Under the pieces are notes generated by a model, which was not told where the DNA came from, searched no databases, and worked only from the letters and a program-made list of their open reading frames with translations. Both the position numbers and the translations under genes were made by a program. From NCBI GenBank assembly GCA_014075275.1, contig CP046179.1, positions 753,932-817,931 on the forward strand: a stretch of 64,000 nt of DNA, written 5' to 3'. Shown here piece by piece: positions 1-9,188 of this stretch; position 1 is the stretch's first letter, and each line of letters begins with the position of its first letter. The stretch comes from Boseongicola sp. (lineage in GTDB: Bacteria > Pseudomonadota > Alphaproteobacteria > Rhodobacterales > Rhodobacteraceae).

Positions 1-58
1 GGATAAATGCCACCACCATCCGGGCACGCCCGGCGGCCCAGTCGACGATGCCGGTCAT
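1..58 (-). CDS. RND efflux pump permease, N-terminal fragment
   Basis: Only the first 19 codons lie in the window; the gene runs off the left edge. The protein begins MTGIVDWAAGRARMVVAFI, which resembles the short amphipathic start and first membrane helix of AcrB/HAE-type inner-membrane pumps. Its ATG overlaps the stop of the upstream adaptor gene in an ATGA (55-58), so the two are translationally coupled. The assignment rests mainly on this adaptor-pump operon context, because the visible piece is too short to identify alone. Confidence 0.7.
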   Translation of the reverse strand, partial: MTGIVDWAAGRARMVVAFI

Positions 59-1281
59 TGAGTGATCTCCGTCTCAAAGGTCGCGGCTACCGCAACACCG
101 TCCGTCACGTATTCTTGCCCGACAACGATAACGTCGGCGACTTCGCTGAGACCACCAACCCAAATACCGTCGATAGTATCGCGCAGGACCGAAACCGGTT
201 GAAAGCTGGCTTTTCCGTCCAGCACGACGCGAACACCTAGATCGCCGTCATCGTTTAGGGTGAGTGACGATTGGGGCAACAAGTGCGCCACGTTGCCGTC
301 TGCCTGAATAAGAATTTCGGCAGTTTGGCCATCGCGAATGGAAAGATCTGGGTTTGGCACTCGCACATCGACGCGGAAAGTGCGAGTTGACGGATCGGCT
401 GATCGACTAAGGAATGTTACCTTGCCAACAATTTCACGCCCGGAAGCAAGGCGCGCACCAGCAATCGCGCCGACCTGAACACGGTCGACCATCGTTTCGG
501 GAACAAAACCAACAAGGTTGATCGGATCAAGTTGAATGATCGTCGCGCAAAGCGAACCGGGTTGCAGCAGTGCGCCAAGTTCGGCGCTGTCGGTTTCAAG
601 AAGGCCTTCGAAAGGGGCCGCAATGTCGAGTTTGGTCAGTTCATTCTGTGCGGCTGCGACACCCGCTTCTGCCGATTGAACTCCCGCTTCGGCAGCCTGA
701 ACACCCGACTTTGCGGATTGCACCCCCGCGCGTGCGGCCTCAACGGCTGCTGTCGTCTGCGCCACGCGCGTTTCAGACGCAAAACCACCTTCGGACAGTC
801 GTGATGAGGCATTGTCGTTGATCTCAGCTTCGACAAGGCGCGCTTGGGCTTCTGCGAGGCGTGCCATGGCTTCGGGAACGCGGGCCATCGCCTCGCGTTG
901 ACGCGCCTGAGAGTCAGACAGTGCAATCTCACGGGTGCCGGGATCAAGCTGGCAAACAAGATCGCCGTTATTCACAAACGCCCCTTTGCGCAGTGGATCT
1001 GATACAATACGTCCCGAAGTTTCAGCGCGTATATCTACCTGCCGTGTGGCTTCTGTTCGCCCACGCAGCACGACTGCGCCGTCAACACTGGTGGCCTCAG
1101 AGCGCATTGCAACAACGGATACACCTGCGTTTGTCTGAGAGCCTGGCTCGTCAGTCACGACATCTGGTTCGGAGGCTTCTGGAGTTGCGCCGGAAAACGA
1201 AACCAATCGGTCTCTTTCGAAAATCAGCCCATAAAGGACTGCCACGACGACAATTGCCGTAATGATCGGAAACACGCGCAT
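55..1281 (-). CDS. RND efflux periplasmic adaptor (membrane fusion protein, HlyD/AcrA type)
   Basis: A 408-residue adaptor that would link an inner-membrane RND pump to an outer-membrane channel. Residues 1-20 form an N-terminal membrane anchor without a lipobox. A first lipoyl half follows near residues 86-112 (ETSGRIVSDPL, then KGAFVNNGDLVCQLD). An Ala-rich alpha-helical hairpin at about 120-215 contains a run of seven-residue repeats of the type GVQSAxA. The second lipoyl half and beta-barrel come next, and a membrane-proximal domain forms the C terminus. The pump gene starts inside its stop codon. Substrate cannot be read from the sequence. No regulator gene lies beside it, but a palindrome about 75 bp upstream could be an operator. 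Confidence 0.9.
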   Translation of the reverse strand: MRVFPIITAIVVVAVLYGLIFERDRLVSFSGATPEASEPDVVTDEPGSQTNAGVSVVAMRSEATSVDGAVVLRGRTEATRQVDIRAETSGRIVSDPLRKGAFVNNGDLVCQLDPGTREIALSDSQARQREAMARVPEAMARLAEAQARLVEAEINDNASSRLSEGGFASETRVAQTTAAVEAARAGVQSAKSGVQAAEAGVQSAEAGVAAAQNELTKLDIAAPFEGLLETDSAELGALLQPGSLCATIIQLDPINLVGFVPETMVDRVQVGAIAGARLASGREIVGKVTFLSRSADPSTRTFRVDVRVPNPDLSIRDGQTAEILIQADGNVAHLLPQSSLTLNDDGDLGVRVVLDGKASFQPVSVLRDTIDGIWVGGLSEVADVIVVGQEYVTDGVAVAATFETEITQ

Positions 1282-1354
1282 GTGATGCCTCTTACAATCT
1301 GTATTTAATTACGGTTCTGGCACGCCAAAGGCGCGACAATACTGTTAATTTCGC

Positions 1355-1370
1355 TAAACCGTTCGGTTCA
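1355..1370. promoter_or_regulatory. Imperfect 16-bp palindrome upstream of the efflux operon
   Basis: TAAACCGTTCGGTTCA has arms TAAACCG and CGGTTCA that match at six of seven positions around a central TT. It lies in the 215-bp divergent region between the efflux adaptor and the yfgM-like gene. Repressors of RND operons, often TetR family, bind such palindromes; that this one is an operator is inference. Confidence 0.4.
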
Positions 1371-1496
1371 GATTAGTCATTTCTGCCTTTTTGAGCAAGA
1401 TTGCAAGTGGCAGAGACATTTTACTGCCTTTGCATTCCATTCCGGGTCGGGATAAGACGACGCGAAATCGCGCTTTCAACTGTAAAGGGGCTCGAA

Positions 1497-2153
1497 GTGT
1501 CCAACCAGGACTCATTCATTGATGAAGTGACCGAAGAGGTCCGAAAAGACAGATTGTTTCGTCTTTTCAAACGCTACGGCTGGATTGGAGCTGTTGCCAT
1601 TGTTTTGGCGGTTGGCGGTACGGCGTTTAACGAATGGCGAAAAGCGTCTGCACAAGCAGAGGCAGAAGCTGTCGGTGACGCTATTCTCGCTGCAGTTTCT
1701 ACTGACAGTTCAGAGCGCGCAGATGCGCTTGCAGCAATTGAAATTGGCGGCAACGCCGGACGGGCAGCTGTTGCGGCATTGATCAGCGCGACTTTTGCTG
1801 AAGACTCTGGAGATGTTGACGAGGCTATTACCGCGCTTGAGACACTGGCGGCGGATGTGTCAGCGCCGCAAGCATTTAGGGATCTGGCCAGCTTGAAGGC
1901 TGTATTGCTTGGCGGACAGGCCATTTCTGCAGAAGATCGTATAGCACGCATGAATTCATTGGTTCTTGGCGGAGGAGCCTTCAGACTTCTTGCCGAAGAG
2001 CAAATTGCCTTAGCCGAAATAGAACTAGGTCAAAACGATGCTGCGACGGCGCGGTTGCGCGATATTCTTGCGGACGCTTCGACGACCCAGGACTTGCGCC
2101 GCCGGGCATCGCAGTTGATTGTGGCCTTAGGGGGATCGCTGACCGAAAGTTGA
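1497..2153 (+). CDS. YfgM-like membrane-anchored tetratricopeptide protein
   Basis: A 218-residue protein with a short cytoplasmic N terminus rich in charged residues, one membrane helix at about residues 25-45, and an Ala-rich helical periplasmic part that looks like degenerate TPRs. It is the homologue, by architecture and order, of E. coli YfgM, a periplasmic chaperone-network protein that sits upstream of bamB and der. The GTG at 1497 is chosen because AAAGGGG precedes it; the frame is open further upstream to 1401, but that extension has no site and looks non-coding. The next gene begins 30 bp downstream. Confidence 0.8.
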   Translation: MSNQDSFIDEVTEEVRKDRLFRLFKRYGWIGAVAIVLAVGGTAFNEWRKASAQAEAEAVGDAILAAVSTDSSERADALAAIEIGGNAGRAAVAALISATFAEDSGDVDEAITALETLAADVSAPQAFRDLASLKAVLLGGQAISAEDRIARMNSLVLGGGAFRLLAEEQIALAEIELGQNDAATARLRDILADASTTQDLRRRASQLIVALGGSLTES

Positions 2154-2183
2154 GAGCGGTTAGTTTGAGTAAAGGGCAGACGG

Positions 2184-3500
2184 GTGGCATCACTTTTCAA
2201 GTCAGTAGCAGCGATTTGCTCGGTTGCTTTTGGTTTGGCGGCTTGCGGCGATCAGGAAATATTGCTTGAGGGCGAACGTCAGGACATTCGCGGTGAAGAG
2301 TCGGCAGCTCTATCTCGTGCGGCGGTTCCAGTTCCGATATCATTGGGTGCGCCGGTTGCGAATGCCAATTGGACCCACTCCATGGCAACGCCCTCGCATA
2401 AAATAGCTCACCCAGTCTTAGATCGCCGTTTGACGCGGCAGTGGACGACGACCATCGGCGAGGGCAATGGCCGCAAGCATCGTTTGACGGCCGATCCTGT
2501 CGTTTCTGGCGGACGTATCTACACGCTGGATAGTCGCGCGACTGTGATGGCTCATATCGCCGAGAATGGGCGCACATTGTGGAGTCGTGATCTAACACCG
2601 TCTTCTGATCGTGCTGATGATGCCTCCGGTGGCGGATTGGCAGTTTCGGGCGACACGCTTTTTGTGACTAGCGGATTTGGAATGTTGACCGCAATGGAAG
2701 CGGCTACCGGGGAAACGCGTTGGGTTCAGAAGCTGGATGCGGCAGCAACAGGTGCGCCGACGGTCGCAGACGGGCGCGTGTATGTGGTCGCACGAGACAA
2801 TCTGGCCTGGGCGCTGGATGCTGAAAATGGACGTATCCTTTGGCAAAAGCTGGGCGTTCCCGCTATCAGCAGTCTGACTGGCGGCGCGGCGCCGGCCGTT
2901 GATGGGCCACTGGTCATGATGCCGTTTTCGTCAGGCCAGATCATGGCAGTAATTGCAAACACCGGCGCGACAGCCTGGGTGGCCAGCGTTCCTGGTCGTC
3001 GTCTGGGGCGGGCGTTTTCCAGGATTAGCGATTTGGCGGGCGATCCAGTTGCCGACGGACGACGCGTTTATGCCGGGAACCACTCAGGCCGCGTTGCCGC
3101 CTTTGAAGGGGCGACAGGGCAGATTGCATGGGTCGCCGAAGAAGGAGCCATTGGTCCACTCTGGGTGACCGGCGGCAGCGTCTTCTTTGTTTCAGATGAG
3201 GCGCAGCTTTTGCGTCTGGATGCAGAGACAGGCGATATAATTTGGGCGCAGGACCTGCCATTCTTTACGAAAAATCGGATAAGTCGGCGCAAAGGAACTT
3301 TCGCGCATTTTGGTCCGATTATTGCTGGCGGGCGTTTGTTGGTTGTTTCCGACGACGGCTTTATGCGGGCATTCGATCCTGCTTCAGGTTCATTGATTGA
3401 ACAAATCGAATTGCCCGGTGATGCCGCAAGTAACCCGGTTGTTGCTGGTGGGGTCCTTTATCTTCTCACTGATAAAGGTGAGCTTCACGCTTTCCGCTAG
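2184..3500 (+). CDS. bamB: Outer membrane assembly lipoprotein BamB-like (PQQ-like beta-propeller)
   Basis: A 438-residue lipoprotein. The signal peptide ends in the lipobox LAAC with Cys21 as the lipidation site. The rest consists of PQQ-like beta-propeller blades with the recurring pattern G-x-x-Y-x-x-D/A ... A-x-x-x-x-T-G-x-x-x-W, for example EAATGETRWV, DAENGRILWQ, EGATGQIAWV and DAETGDIIWA. BamB is the beta-propeller subunit of the BAM complex that inserts outer-membrane beta-barrel proteins. It starts at a GTG in a GGGCAGACGG context and lies between the yfgM-like gene and der, the order known from E. coli. It is somewhat longer than E. coli BamB (392 residues). Confidence 0.88.
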   Translation: MASLFKSVAAICSVAFGLAACGDQEILLEGERQDIRGEESAALSRAAVPVPISLGAPVANANWTHSMATPSHKIAHPVLDRRLTRQWTTTIGEGNGRKHRLTADPVVSGGRIYTLDSRATVMAHIAENGRTLWSRDLTPSSDRADDASGGGLAVSGDTLFVTSGFGMLTAMEAATGETRWVQKLDAAATGAPTVADGRVYVVARDNLAWALDAENGRILWQKLGVPAISSLTGGAAPAVDGPLVMMPFSSGQIMAVIANTGATAWVASVPGRRLGRAFSRISDLAGDPVADGRRVYAGNHSGRVAAFEGATGQIAWVAEEGAIGPLWVTGGSVFFVSDEAQLLRLDAETGDIIWAQDLPFFTKNRISRRKGTFAHFGPIIAGGRLLVVSDDGFMRAFDPASGSLIEQIELPGDAASNPVVAGGVLYLLTDKGELHAFR

Positions 3501-3550
3501 GCAAAAGAGCGTGTAAGAGCGCGCCTTGATCTGATCGAAAACTGAGTCTC

Positions 3551-5035
3551 ATGTCCTTTACGCTGGCCCTAGTAGGGCGACCCAATGTTGGAAAATCCAC
3601 TTTGTTCAACCGTTTGGTTGGCAAACGGCTTGCTTTGGTAGACGACCAACCAGGAGTGACGCGCGACTTGAGAGAGGGTGCGGCACGCTTGGGTGATCTG
3701 CGATTCACTGTGATTGACACCGCCGGACTGGAAGAAGCCACAGACGAAAGTCTTCCGGGTCGAATGCGAAAACTTACGGAACGCGCCGTCGATATGGCCG
3801 ATGCGTGTTTGTTCATGATTGATGCACGGGCAGGGGTTCTGCCCGCCGATGAGGTGTTTGCCGATATTCTGCGCAAGCGATCTGCGCACGTAATTCTGGC
3901 GGCCAACAAGGCCGAAGGGCGCGCCGGAGAATCCGGAATGATCGAAGCCTATTCATTGGGTCTGGGTGATCCGATCAAGATGTCTGCTGAACATGCCGAG
4001 GGCATGGGCGAACTTATGGAGATATTGCGTCCGCTGATTTCTGCGGCAGATGAAAAACTGGCTGAAACAGAAGACTTGTCGCCGGAAACAAATGTGGCTT
4101 TGCATGACGGCGATGAGAGCGACGAAAATCCCGCGCTTGCCTATCGCGCTCCAACTCCTGAGCGCCCAATGCAGGTCGCGGTCGTAGGACGCCCGAATGC
4201 TGGAAAATCGGCACTTATCAATCGTTTGCTAGGTGAAGATCGACTGTTGACGGGACCCGAGGCCGGAATCACAAGGGATGCGATATCGCTTCCATTGGAC
4301 TGGGACGGTATGCCGGTTCGTATATTTGATACCGCCGGGATGCGAAAAAAAGCGCGGGTGCAGAAAAAGCTGGAAAAGTTATCAGTTGCCGATGGGCTTA
4401 GGGCTGTGAAGTTTGCTGAGGTTGTGGTCGTGCTACTGGATGCCGCCATTCCATTCGAAAGCCAGGATCTGCGGATTGCTGATCTCGCGGAACGTGAAGG
4501 TCGTGCCGTCGTTGTCGCGGTTAATAAGTGGGACGCCGAAGATAAGAAACAGGAAAAACTGCGTGATTTGCGCGAGGCATTTGAACGGCTTTTGCCTCAG
4601 TTACGCGGTGCGCCGCTGGTAACAGTTTCAGCGCGTACTGGAGTCGGCATGGATCGACTGCGAAAAGCGGTTGAACAAGCCTATGAGGTTTGGAACAGGC
4701 GCGTGCCTACGTCTCATCTGAACCGTTGGTTGGCGGGAATGGTTGAGGCGCATCCACCTCCTGCCCCAAGTGGACGCCGCATCAAGCTTCGATATGGCAC
4801 TCAAGCGCGTACCCGGCCACCGGGTTTTGTATTTATGTGCTCAAATCCGGATAAGATGTCCGACGCCTATAAAATATATCTTATCAATGGGTTGCGCGCA
4901 GATTTTGATATGCCCGGCACGCCAATTCGGCTGACATTCAGATCTCAGGCGGATCAGAACCCATATAGGAACAAGAAAAAGTCCACTCCGTCACGTTTGC
5001 GAAAGCATCTGGGTAAACCGTCGTTCGACGAGTAG
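3551..5035 (+). CDS. der: Ribosome assembly GTPase Der (EngA)
   Basis: A 494-residue tandem GTPase needed for 50S subunit maturation. The first G domain has GRPNVGKS at residues 9-16, DTAG and NKAE. The second, from about residue 210, has [12 protein letters not shown] and NKWD. A KH-like RNA-binding domain fills the C terminus (SHLNRWL to the PGTPIRL region). An acidic linker of about 30 residues joins the G domains. The first domain carries NKAE in place of the textbook NKxD. It is the last gene of the yfgM-bamB-der group, starting 50 bp after bamB. No convincing terminator was found in the 233 bp downstream. Confidence 0.97.
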   Translation: MSFTLALVGRPNVGKSTLFNRLVGKRLALVDDQPGVTRDLREGAARLGDLRFTVIDTAGLEEATDESLPGRMRKLTERAVDMADACLFMIDARAGVLPADEVFADILRKRSAHVILAANKAEGRAGESGMIEAYSLGLGDPIKMSAEHAEGMGELMEILRPLISAADEKLAETEDLSPETNVALHDGDESDENPALAYRAPTPERPMQVAVVGRPNAGKSALINRLLGEDRLLTGPEAGITRDAISLPLDWDGMPVRIFDTAGMRKKARVQKKLEKLSVADGLRAVKFAEVVVVLLDAAIPFESQDLRIADLAEREGRAVVVAVNKWDAEDKKQEKLRDLREAFERLLPQLRGAPLVTVSARTGVGMDRLRKAVEQAYEVWNRRVPTSHLNRWLAGMVEAHPPPAPSGRRIKLRYGTQARTRPPGFVFMCSNPDKMSDAYKIYLINGLRADFDMPGTPIRLTFRSQADQNPYRNKKKSTPSRLRKHLGKPSFDE

Positions 5036-5209
5036 ATGCGGCGAGGGATTGCCGGAAATTCCATTTAAGGTGCGCTAAGTTTAGCCGGGTCCTATTCGAG
5101 GGGGTTGTCGGGCGGATTTATGCGCTTGAGTCGCTGATTTTTGAGCAACGATGAGCGCATTTTACCGGATTGTTAGCAACTCATTGAAACGAGATTACGC
5201 AAGAGCGAT

Positions 5210-5236
5210 GTGGGTGGTGAAGCTTCATCCACTCAC
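5210..5236. promoter_or_regulatory. Hairpin in the leader of the EF-hand gene
   Basis: The stretch from GTGGGTGG to CCACTCAC is an almost perfect inverted repeat around the palindromic core TGAAGCTTCA, with one bulge and one mismatch. It ends 32 bp before the start codon of the EF-hand gene and has no T-run, so it is more likely a leader structure or operator than a terminator. Confidence 0.35.
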
Positions 5237-5268
5237 AGCGGGCCCGCGCCTTACAACGGAGAATTAAG

Positions 5269-5502
5269 ATGAAAATCAGCACTTTAGCCCTTGCCCTTAT
5301 GGGGCTCTGCGGTTTCGCGATGGCGCAAACTGTTGTGCCCGACAGCAACGGCGATGGCGTCTACTCTATGGAGGAATTGATGGCTGTATTTCCTGACCTT
5401 ACAATCGACATTTTTTCTGAGATAGACGTCGATGCAAGCGGGACAATCGATCCGGCTGAATTGGAGGCGGCCGAAGACGCAGGTCTTGTGACCGCGAGCT
5501 AG
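5269..5502 (+). CDS. Small secreted EF-hand calcium-binding protein
   Basis: A 77-residue protein with a signal peptide (MKISTLALALMGLCGFAMAQ, cleavage after AMA) and two EF-hand-like loops. The first is DSNGDGVYSMEE at about residues 25-36 and the second is DVDASGTIDPAE at about 52-63. Both have Asp or Asn at ligand positions 1, 3 and 5 and an acidic residue at position 12. It would bind calcium in the periplasm; its partner is unknown. GGAG precedes the ATG. It is monocistronic: 233 bp separate it from der, and it converges on serS. Confidence 0.8.
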   Translation: MKISTLALALMGLCGFAMAQTVVPDSNGDGVYSMEELMAVFPDLTIDIFSEIDVDASGTIDPAELEAAEDAGLVTAS

Positions 5503-5515
5503 GTCGTCGAAAAGT

Positions 5516-5544
5516 CACCGCCGGTACGCCTTTGACCGGCGGTG
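5516..5544 (-). terminator. Rho-independent terminator, mainly for serS
   Basis: A perfect 10-bp stem, CACCGCCGGT / ACCGGCGGTG, with a 9-nt loop lies between the convergent EF-hand and serS genes. Read on the minus strand it is followed by ACTTTT, giving a short U-run after serS. On the plus strand there is no T-run. Confidence 0.65.
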
Positions 5545-5554
5545 GCACTAATGC

Positions 5555-6844
5555 TTAAGCGAGTTGTCCGTCGGGTGTTATTTGTGTTTTGCCACCCATC
5601 CAAGGCCCAAGAGATTGCGGAAGGAATACGCCGCCATCTTCGGTTTGACCGTTCTCCAGCACCGCAATCAGACAGCGACCAACGGCCAAACCTGAACCGT
5701 TAAGCGTATGAACAAACTGCGGTTTTCCGTTTTCATCGCGGTAGCGCGCGTTCATGCGACGCGCCTGAAAAGCTCCACATGTAGAGACCGAGCTGATTTC
5801 GCGATAGGTGTTCTGACCGGGTAGCCATACTTCCAAGTCATGCGTCCTGCGCGCACCGAAACCCATATCTCCGGTGCAAAGAACCATCGTGCGATAAGGC
5901 AAACCAAGACGCTCAAGTATGTCCTCGGCCAGCCGGGTCATGCGAGCGTGTTCCTGCTCTGACTGCTCAGGATGAGTGATCGAAACCATTTCGACCTTTT
6001 CGAACTGGTGCTGGCGCAACATTCCAGAGGTGTCTTTGCCCGCGCTTCCGGCTTCGGAGCGGAAACACTGACTGTGCGCGGTCAGGCGAATGGGCAGTTG
6101 ATCTGCATCCAGAATGCTCTCACGAACCGTGTTCGTTAGGGTAACTTCAGATGTTGGGATCAACCACATACCTTCGCGTGTCTGATAAGAATCTTCAGCG
6201 AATTTAGGGAGTTGGTTGGTTCCGTACATCGCGTCGTCACGTACCAATACGGGAGTCATGGTTTCGGTGAGGCCGTTGTCCTGGGTGTGGATGTCCAGCA
6301 TGAATTGAGCCAATCCACGGTGCAGGCGGGCGATGGCGCCGCGCAGTAGGACGAAACGGCTGCCAGAGAGTTTGGCGGCGGTTTCGAAATCCATTCCGGG
6401 TTTGACGCCTGTAATATCAAAGTGTTCGACGGGTTTGAAATCGAACGTGCGGGGCGTGCCCCAACGGCTGATTTCAACGTTGTCGTTTTCGTCTGTGCCG
6501 TCTGGAATATCGTCCATGGGCAAGTTCGGTATCGACATCAGAAGATCGCGCAGGCGCGCATCCTCGGCCTTTGCCTGTTCTTCAAGATCAGAGATTTCCG
6601 ATTTCTTTTCAGACACTAAGGCGCGCAGTCGCTCGAACTCGGCTTCATCGCCCCTGGCTTTGGCGGCCCCTACTTGTTTGGACGCGGCATTGCGATCTGC
6701 AAGCGCTTTTTCCGCGGTCGCGATCTTCGAACGCCGGGCTTCATCTATGGCGAGAATCTCTGACGACGCGCCCGAGATCCCACGCTTTGCCATGGCGGCG
6801 TCGAAAGCTGTTGGGTTGTCACGGATAGCGCGGATGTCGTGCAT
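5555..6844 (-). CDS. serS: Seryl-tRNA synthetase
   Basis: A 429-residue class II aminoacyl-tRNA synthetase charging tRNA-Ser. The N-terminal antiparallel coiled-coil arm spans about residues 30-100 (rich in E/K/A, e.g. [16 protein letters not shown]). Motif 2 is seen as [20 protein letters not shown] and motif 3 as [16 protein letters not shown]. The start [11 protein letters not shown] at 6844 is preceded by AGGAGAGG; the frame stays open about 140 bp upstream, but that stretch is not protein-like. The length is normal for the family. Confidence 0.97.
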   Translation of the reverse strand: MHDIRAIRDNPTAFDAAMAKRGISGASSEILAIDEARRSKIATAEKALADRNAASKQVGAAKARGDEAEFERLRALVSEKKSEISDLEEQAKAEDARLRDLLMSIPNLPMDDIPDGTDENDNVEISRWGTPRTFDFKPVEHFDITGVKPGMDFETAAKLSGSRFVLLRGAIARLHRGLAQFMLDIHTQDNGLTETMTPVLVRDDAMYGTNQLPKFAEDSYQTREGMWLIPTSEVTLTNTVRESILDADQLPIRLTAHSQCFRSEAGSAGKDTSGMLRQHQFEKVEMVSITHPEQSEQEHARMTRLAEDILERLGLPYRTMVLCTGDMGFGARRTHDLEVWLPGQNTYREISSVSTCGAFQARRMNARYRDENGKPQFVHTLNGSGLAVGRCLIAVLENGQTEDGGVFLPQSLGPWMGGKTQITPDGQLA

Positions 6845-7481
6845 TGATCCTCTCCTAATGGGTTGATTGTGCGGGGTGTATGGCGGATTTTTTTGGCGGT
6901 GGAAATGGGGGAAATGCCCTGTCTGTATCACGTCGGTATGACGTCGGTGCCAGCGAACTGGGCAGTAAGAAGTCATTAACAAAAATGCGTCCGTCGGGGC
7001 GCGCGAGTGGCTTGCGATGACGTGGCCATTGGGCAGGTTTTGAGGAGCGTATTATACCGCAGCTCAAACGAGTGTGCCGGAAAGAACGTTTCGTTCCGAC
7101 CACATCAGAATGTGAGATCGGTGCGGTCCTTGAGATGCTGCAGTCGAATTATACGATTGGCATCTTAAAAGTCTTGTCTGCAAGTTCTCGCAGCCAATGG
7201 ACAACTTCTACGGCCTCAGGAGACAGGTTGCTGTCGGAAACCGCGTCCGGCTGGACCGTGTCGCGGAGTTCTTCCCATCGGGTGCAGAAATCGCAGATAT
7301 CACGTATCTCGTTAAATGAGTTTTCGCTCTTGCTAAAATTTGGCATCGCCTGAAATGCATCTCCGGTATCAATAGACTGACGAAAGATCTAAAGCTGATT
7401 GTTCAATATTGGCTGTGAAAAAAACGTTAATATGCTTCGTTACGCATGTTTTAGCCGATATGCTGTGGTTGATAACGAGGG
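6845..7481. other. Largely unassigned 637-bp intergenic region
   Basis: Between the divergent serS and the SARP-like regulator. It is more AT-rich near 7380-7470 than its surroundings, so promoters for the regulator may lie there, but no clear -35/-10 pair was found. The only plausible coding content is a 65-codon minus-strand frame at 7149-7346, listed separately. No tRNA or strong hairpin was seen. Confidence 0.5.
7149..7346 (-). CDS. Possible small protein of unknown function (65 aa)
   Basis: A 65-residue acidic frame (start MPNFSKSENSF, later SPEAVEVVHWLRELADKTFK) with balanced amino-acid use and an amphipathic helix-like end. A GGAG lies about 16 nt upstream of the ATG, further than ideal. 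No known family was recognised. It stands alone between serS and the SARP-like regulator and may be real or chance. Confidence 0.35.
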   Translation of the reverse strand: MPNFSKSENSFNEIRDICDFCTRWEELRDTVQPDAVSDSNLSPEAVEVVHWLRELADKTFKMPIV

Positions 7482-9161
7482 ATGGAATTCGGCTTGAGCG
7501 AGACTAAAGACCAGTTGGCCGTAAGACTGTATGGCCCATTTTCTGCAACTCTGATTGCCAATACACAAACCGTGACGCTTGGAGCGAAGCCGTCAGCGTT
7601 GTTGGCTTTGCTTGCAACCGCTCCTGATGGAAGTCGCACCCGTAGCTGGATTCAGGAAGTGCTATGGGAGCGTTCAGGCCCCGAACATGGACGTTCGAGC
7701 CTGCGTCAGGCGCTATCCGCGCTTCGAAAGTCACTGTCGCCGAATGGCGATGCGCTTATTCAGTCAAATAACAACACCATTACGCTTAACCTTGATCGTG
7801 TAGAGTTGATCGGCGAACCAAAAGATGGCGAGTTTCTGGAAGGTCTGGATATTGCTGGGGCTGACCGCTTTTCCAATTGGGTCAAACGACAGCGTCGCAA
7901 TCTGATCACCGGTTATAACCCAGAGTATCCTCTGCTTGATGGTGCAATTGCACCGATAAATTCGCGGATGCGTTCGACCATTGCCATAATGCCTTTGGTT
8001 GGATCGGTTCGCTCGGGCGCGTTTGCTTTGGGCGATTTGGTTTCGGCTGACATCTCGCGAAAAATGTCGCGCGCGGTTGGCATCGATGTGATTTCCCATT
8101 TGTCCTGTCGGCAACCCACGTTTCGGGAAACTGAATTTCACCAACTGAGCGCCCAGTATAACGTCGATTATCTGGTGACCGGGCATTTGCGCGAACGTGA
8201 TGATATGTTGTTGTCGAACATTGATGTCCTTGAGGTTTCTACCGGCAAGTTAGTGGGAACGGAGAACTTTGAAACGTCAAAGTCGGCAATACTGCGGGGC
8301 GAACCGGATCATTCCGATGAAATCATTCGCTTCCTTACCCTTACGATTTTCGATGTCTCTGTTCGCGCTGCTGTTGGGTACGGCACGCGTGATACGGCGT
8401 CGCACACCCTTTTGATGTCTTCGATTTCGCTGATGCATCGGCAGGAATTGATCAGCTTTGCCAAGTCACGCGAGCAGTTAGAGGAATTGCAGAAGCGGCT
8501 TCCCGGGTCGGCCGAGCCGCTGGCCTGGTTGGCTAAGTGGTATGTTCTGTTCATTTCGCAGGGATGGAGCACCAATATTTCCGGCGACGCGGGACGGGCA
8601 AAGGAATATGCAGAGAATGCAGTTTCAGCAGATGTTACAAGCACGCTGTCGCGGACCATCGACGGGCTGGTCGAGTATCAGTTGCTGAAGAATTACGACG
8701 CCGCGAAAAGCCGTTTTCACGAAGTTTTGGATGTGGACTCCAATAATCCGTTGGCCTGGCTGATGACGGGTAAGATGCATGCCTTTGAAGCCGATGGTGC
8801 AAGTGCCGTGGCCTGCACCAATCGGGCACAGCATTTGTCGCCTCTTGATCCCAGTGCCTATTTGTTCGCGACTTTGTCGGCGACGGCACACCTTGCCAAC
8901 AAGGATTACGAGATTGCGTTGGAGTTGTCTGAAAAGGCGATCCAACTAAACCGAAATCACATTTCCAGTTTGCGCGCGAAAATTGTTGCGTTGCATGAAT
9001 TGGGTCGGGTCGATGAAGCCCGTGATGCGGCGGCTGAGTTGATGAAGCGCGAGCCGGATCTGACGATTTCCCGATACCTTTCTAATCACGCTGCCGCAAA
9101 TTACGACTCGGGTCAGGCTTGGGCGCGGGCGCTGAACGCTTCGGGAGTGCCGCTACAATAG
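7482..9161 (+). CDS. SARP-like winged-helix regulator with TolB-like and TPR regions
   Basis: A 559-residue protein. About residues 13-105 look like an OmpR/SARP-type winged helix (LYGPFSATL, ARAL/ALSALRKSL helix patterns). Residues 160-270 resemble the TolB-like/adenylate-cyclase-associated domain (STIAIMPLVGS, VDYLVTGHLRERDDM). Residues 300-555 are helical TPR-like repeats, e.g. NNPLAWLMTGKMHAFEADG and NHISSLRAKIVALHELG. There is no membrane helix, so it is a cytoplasmic regulator that senses something through protein-protein contacts. Start choice is uncertain: the ATG at 7482 sits only 1 nt after GAGGG, and a TTG at 7494 is better spaced. The next gene starts 27 bp downstream, so it probably controls its own operon. 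Confidence 0.75.
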   Translation: MEFGLSETKDQLAVRLYGPFSATLIANTQTVTLGAKPSALLALLATAPDGSRTRSWIQEVLWERSGPEHGRSSLRQALSALRKSLSPNGDALIQSNNNTITLNLDRVELIGEPKDGEFLEGLDIAGADRFSNWVKRQRRNLITGYNPEYPLLDGAIAPINSRMRSTIAIMPLVGSVRSGAFALGDLVSADISRKMSRAVGIDVISHLSCRQPTFRETEFHQLSAQYNVDYLVTGHLRERDDMLLSNIDVLEVSTGKLVGTENFETSKSAILRGEPDHSDEIIRFLTLTIFDVSVRAAVGYGTRDTASHTLLMSSISLMHRQELISFAKSREQLEELQKRLPGSAEPLAWLAKWYVLFISQGWSTNISGDAGRAKEYAENAVSADVTSTLSRTIDGLVEYQLLKNYDAAKSRFHEVLDVDSNNPLAWLMTGKMHAFEADGASAVACTNRAQHLSPLDPSAYLFATLSATAHLANKDYEIALELSEKAIQLNRNHISSLRAKIVALHELGRVDEARDAAAELMKREPDLTISRYLSNHAAANYDSGQAWARALNASGVPLQ

Positions 9162-9188
9162 ATAAATAATTCAACAGGGAGAGAATAC

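Noticed and set aside
6845-6982. Longer serS start at 6982
   Set aside because: The added stretch is not protein-like and the ATG at 6844 has a strong AGGAGAGG site.
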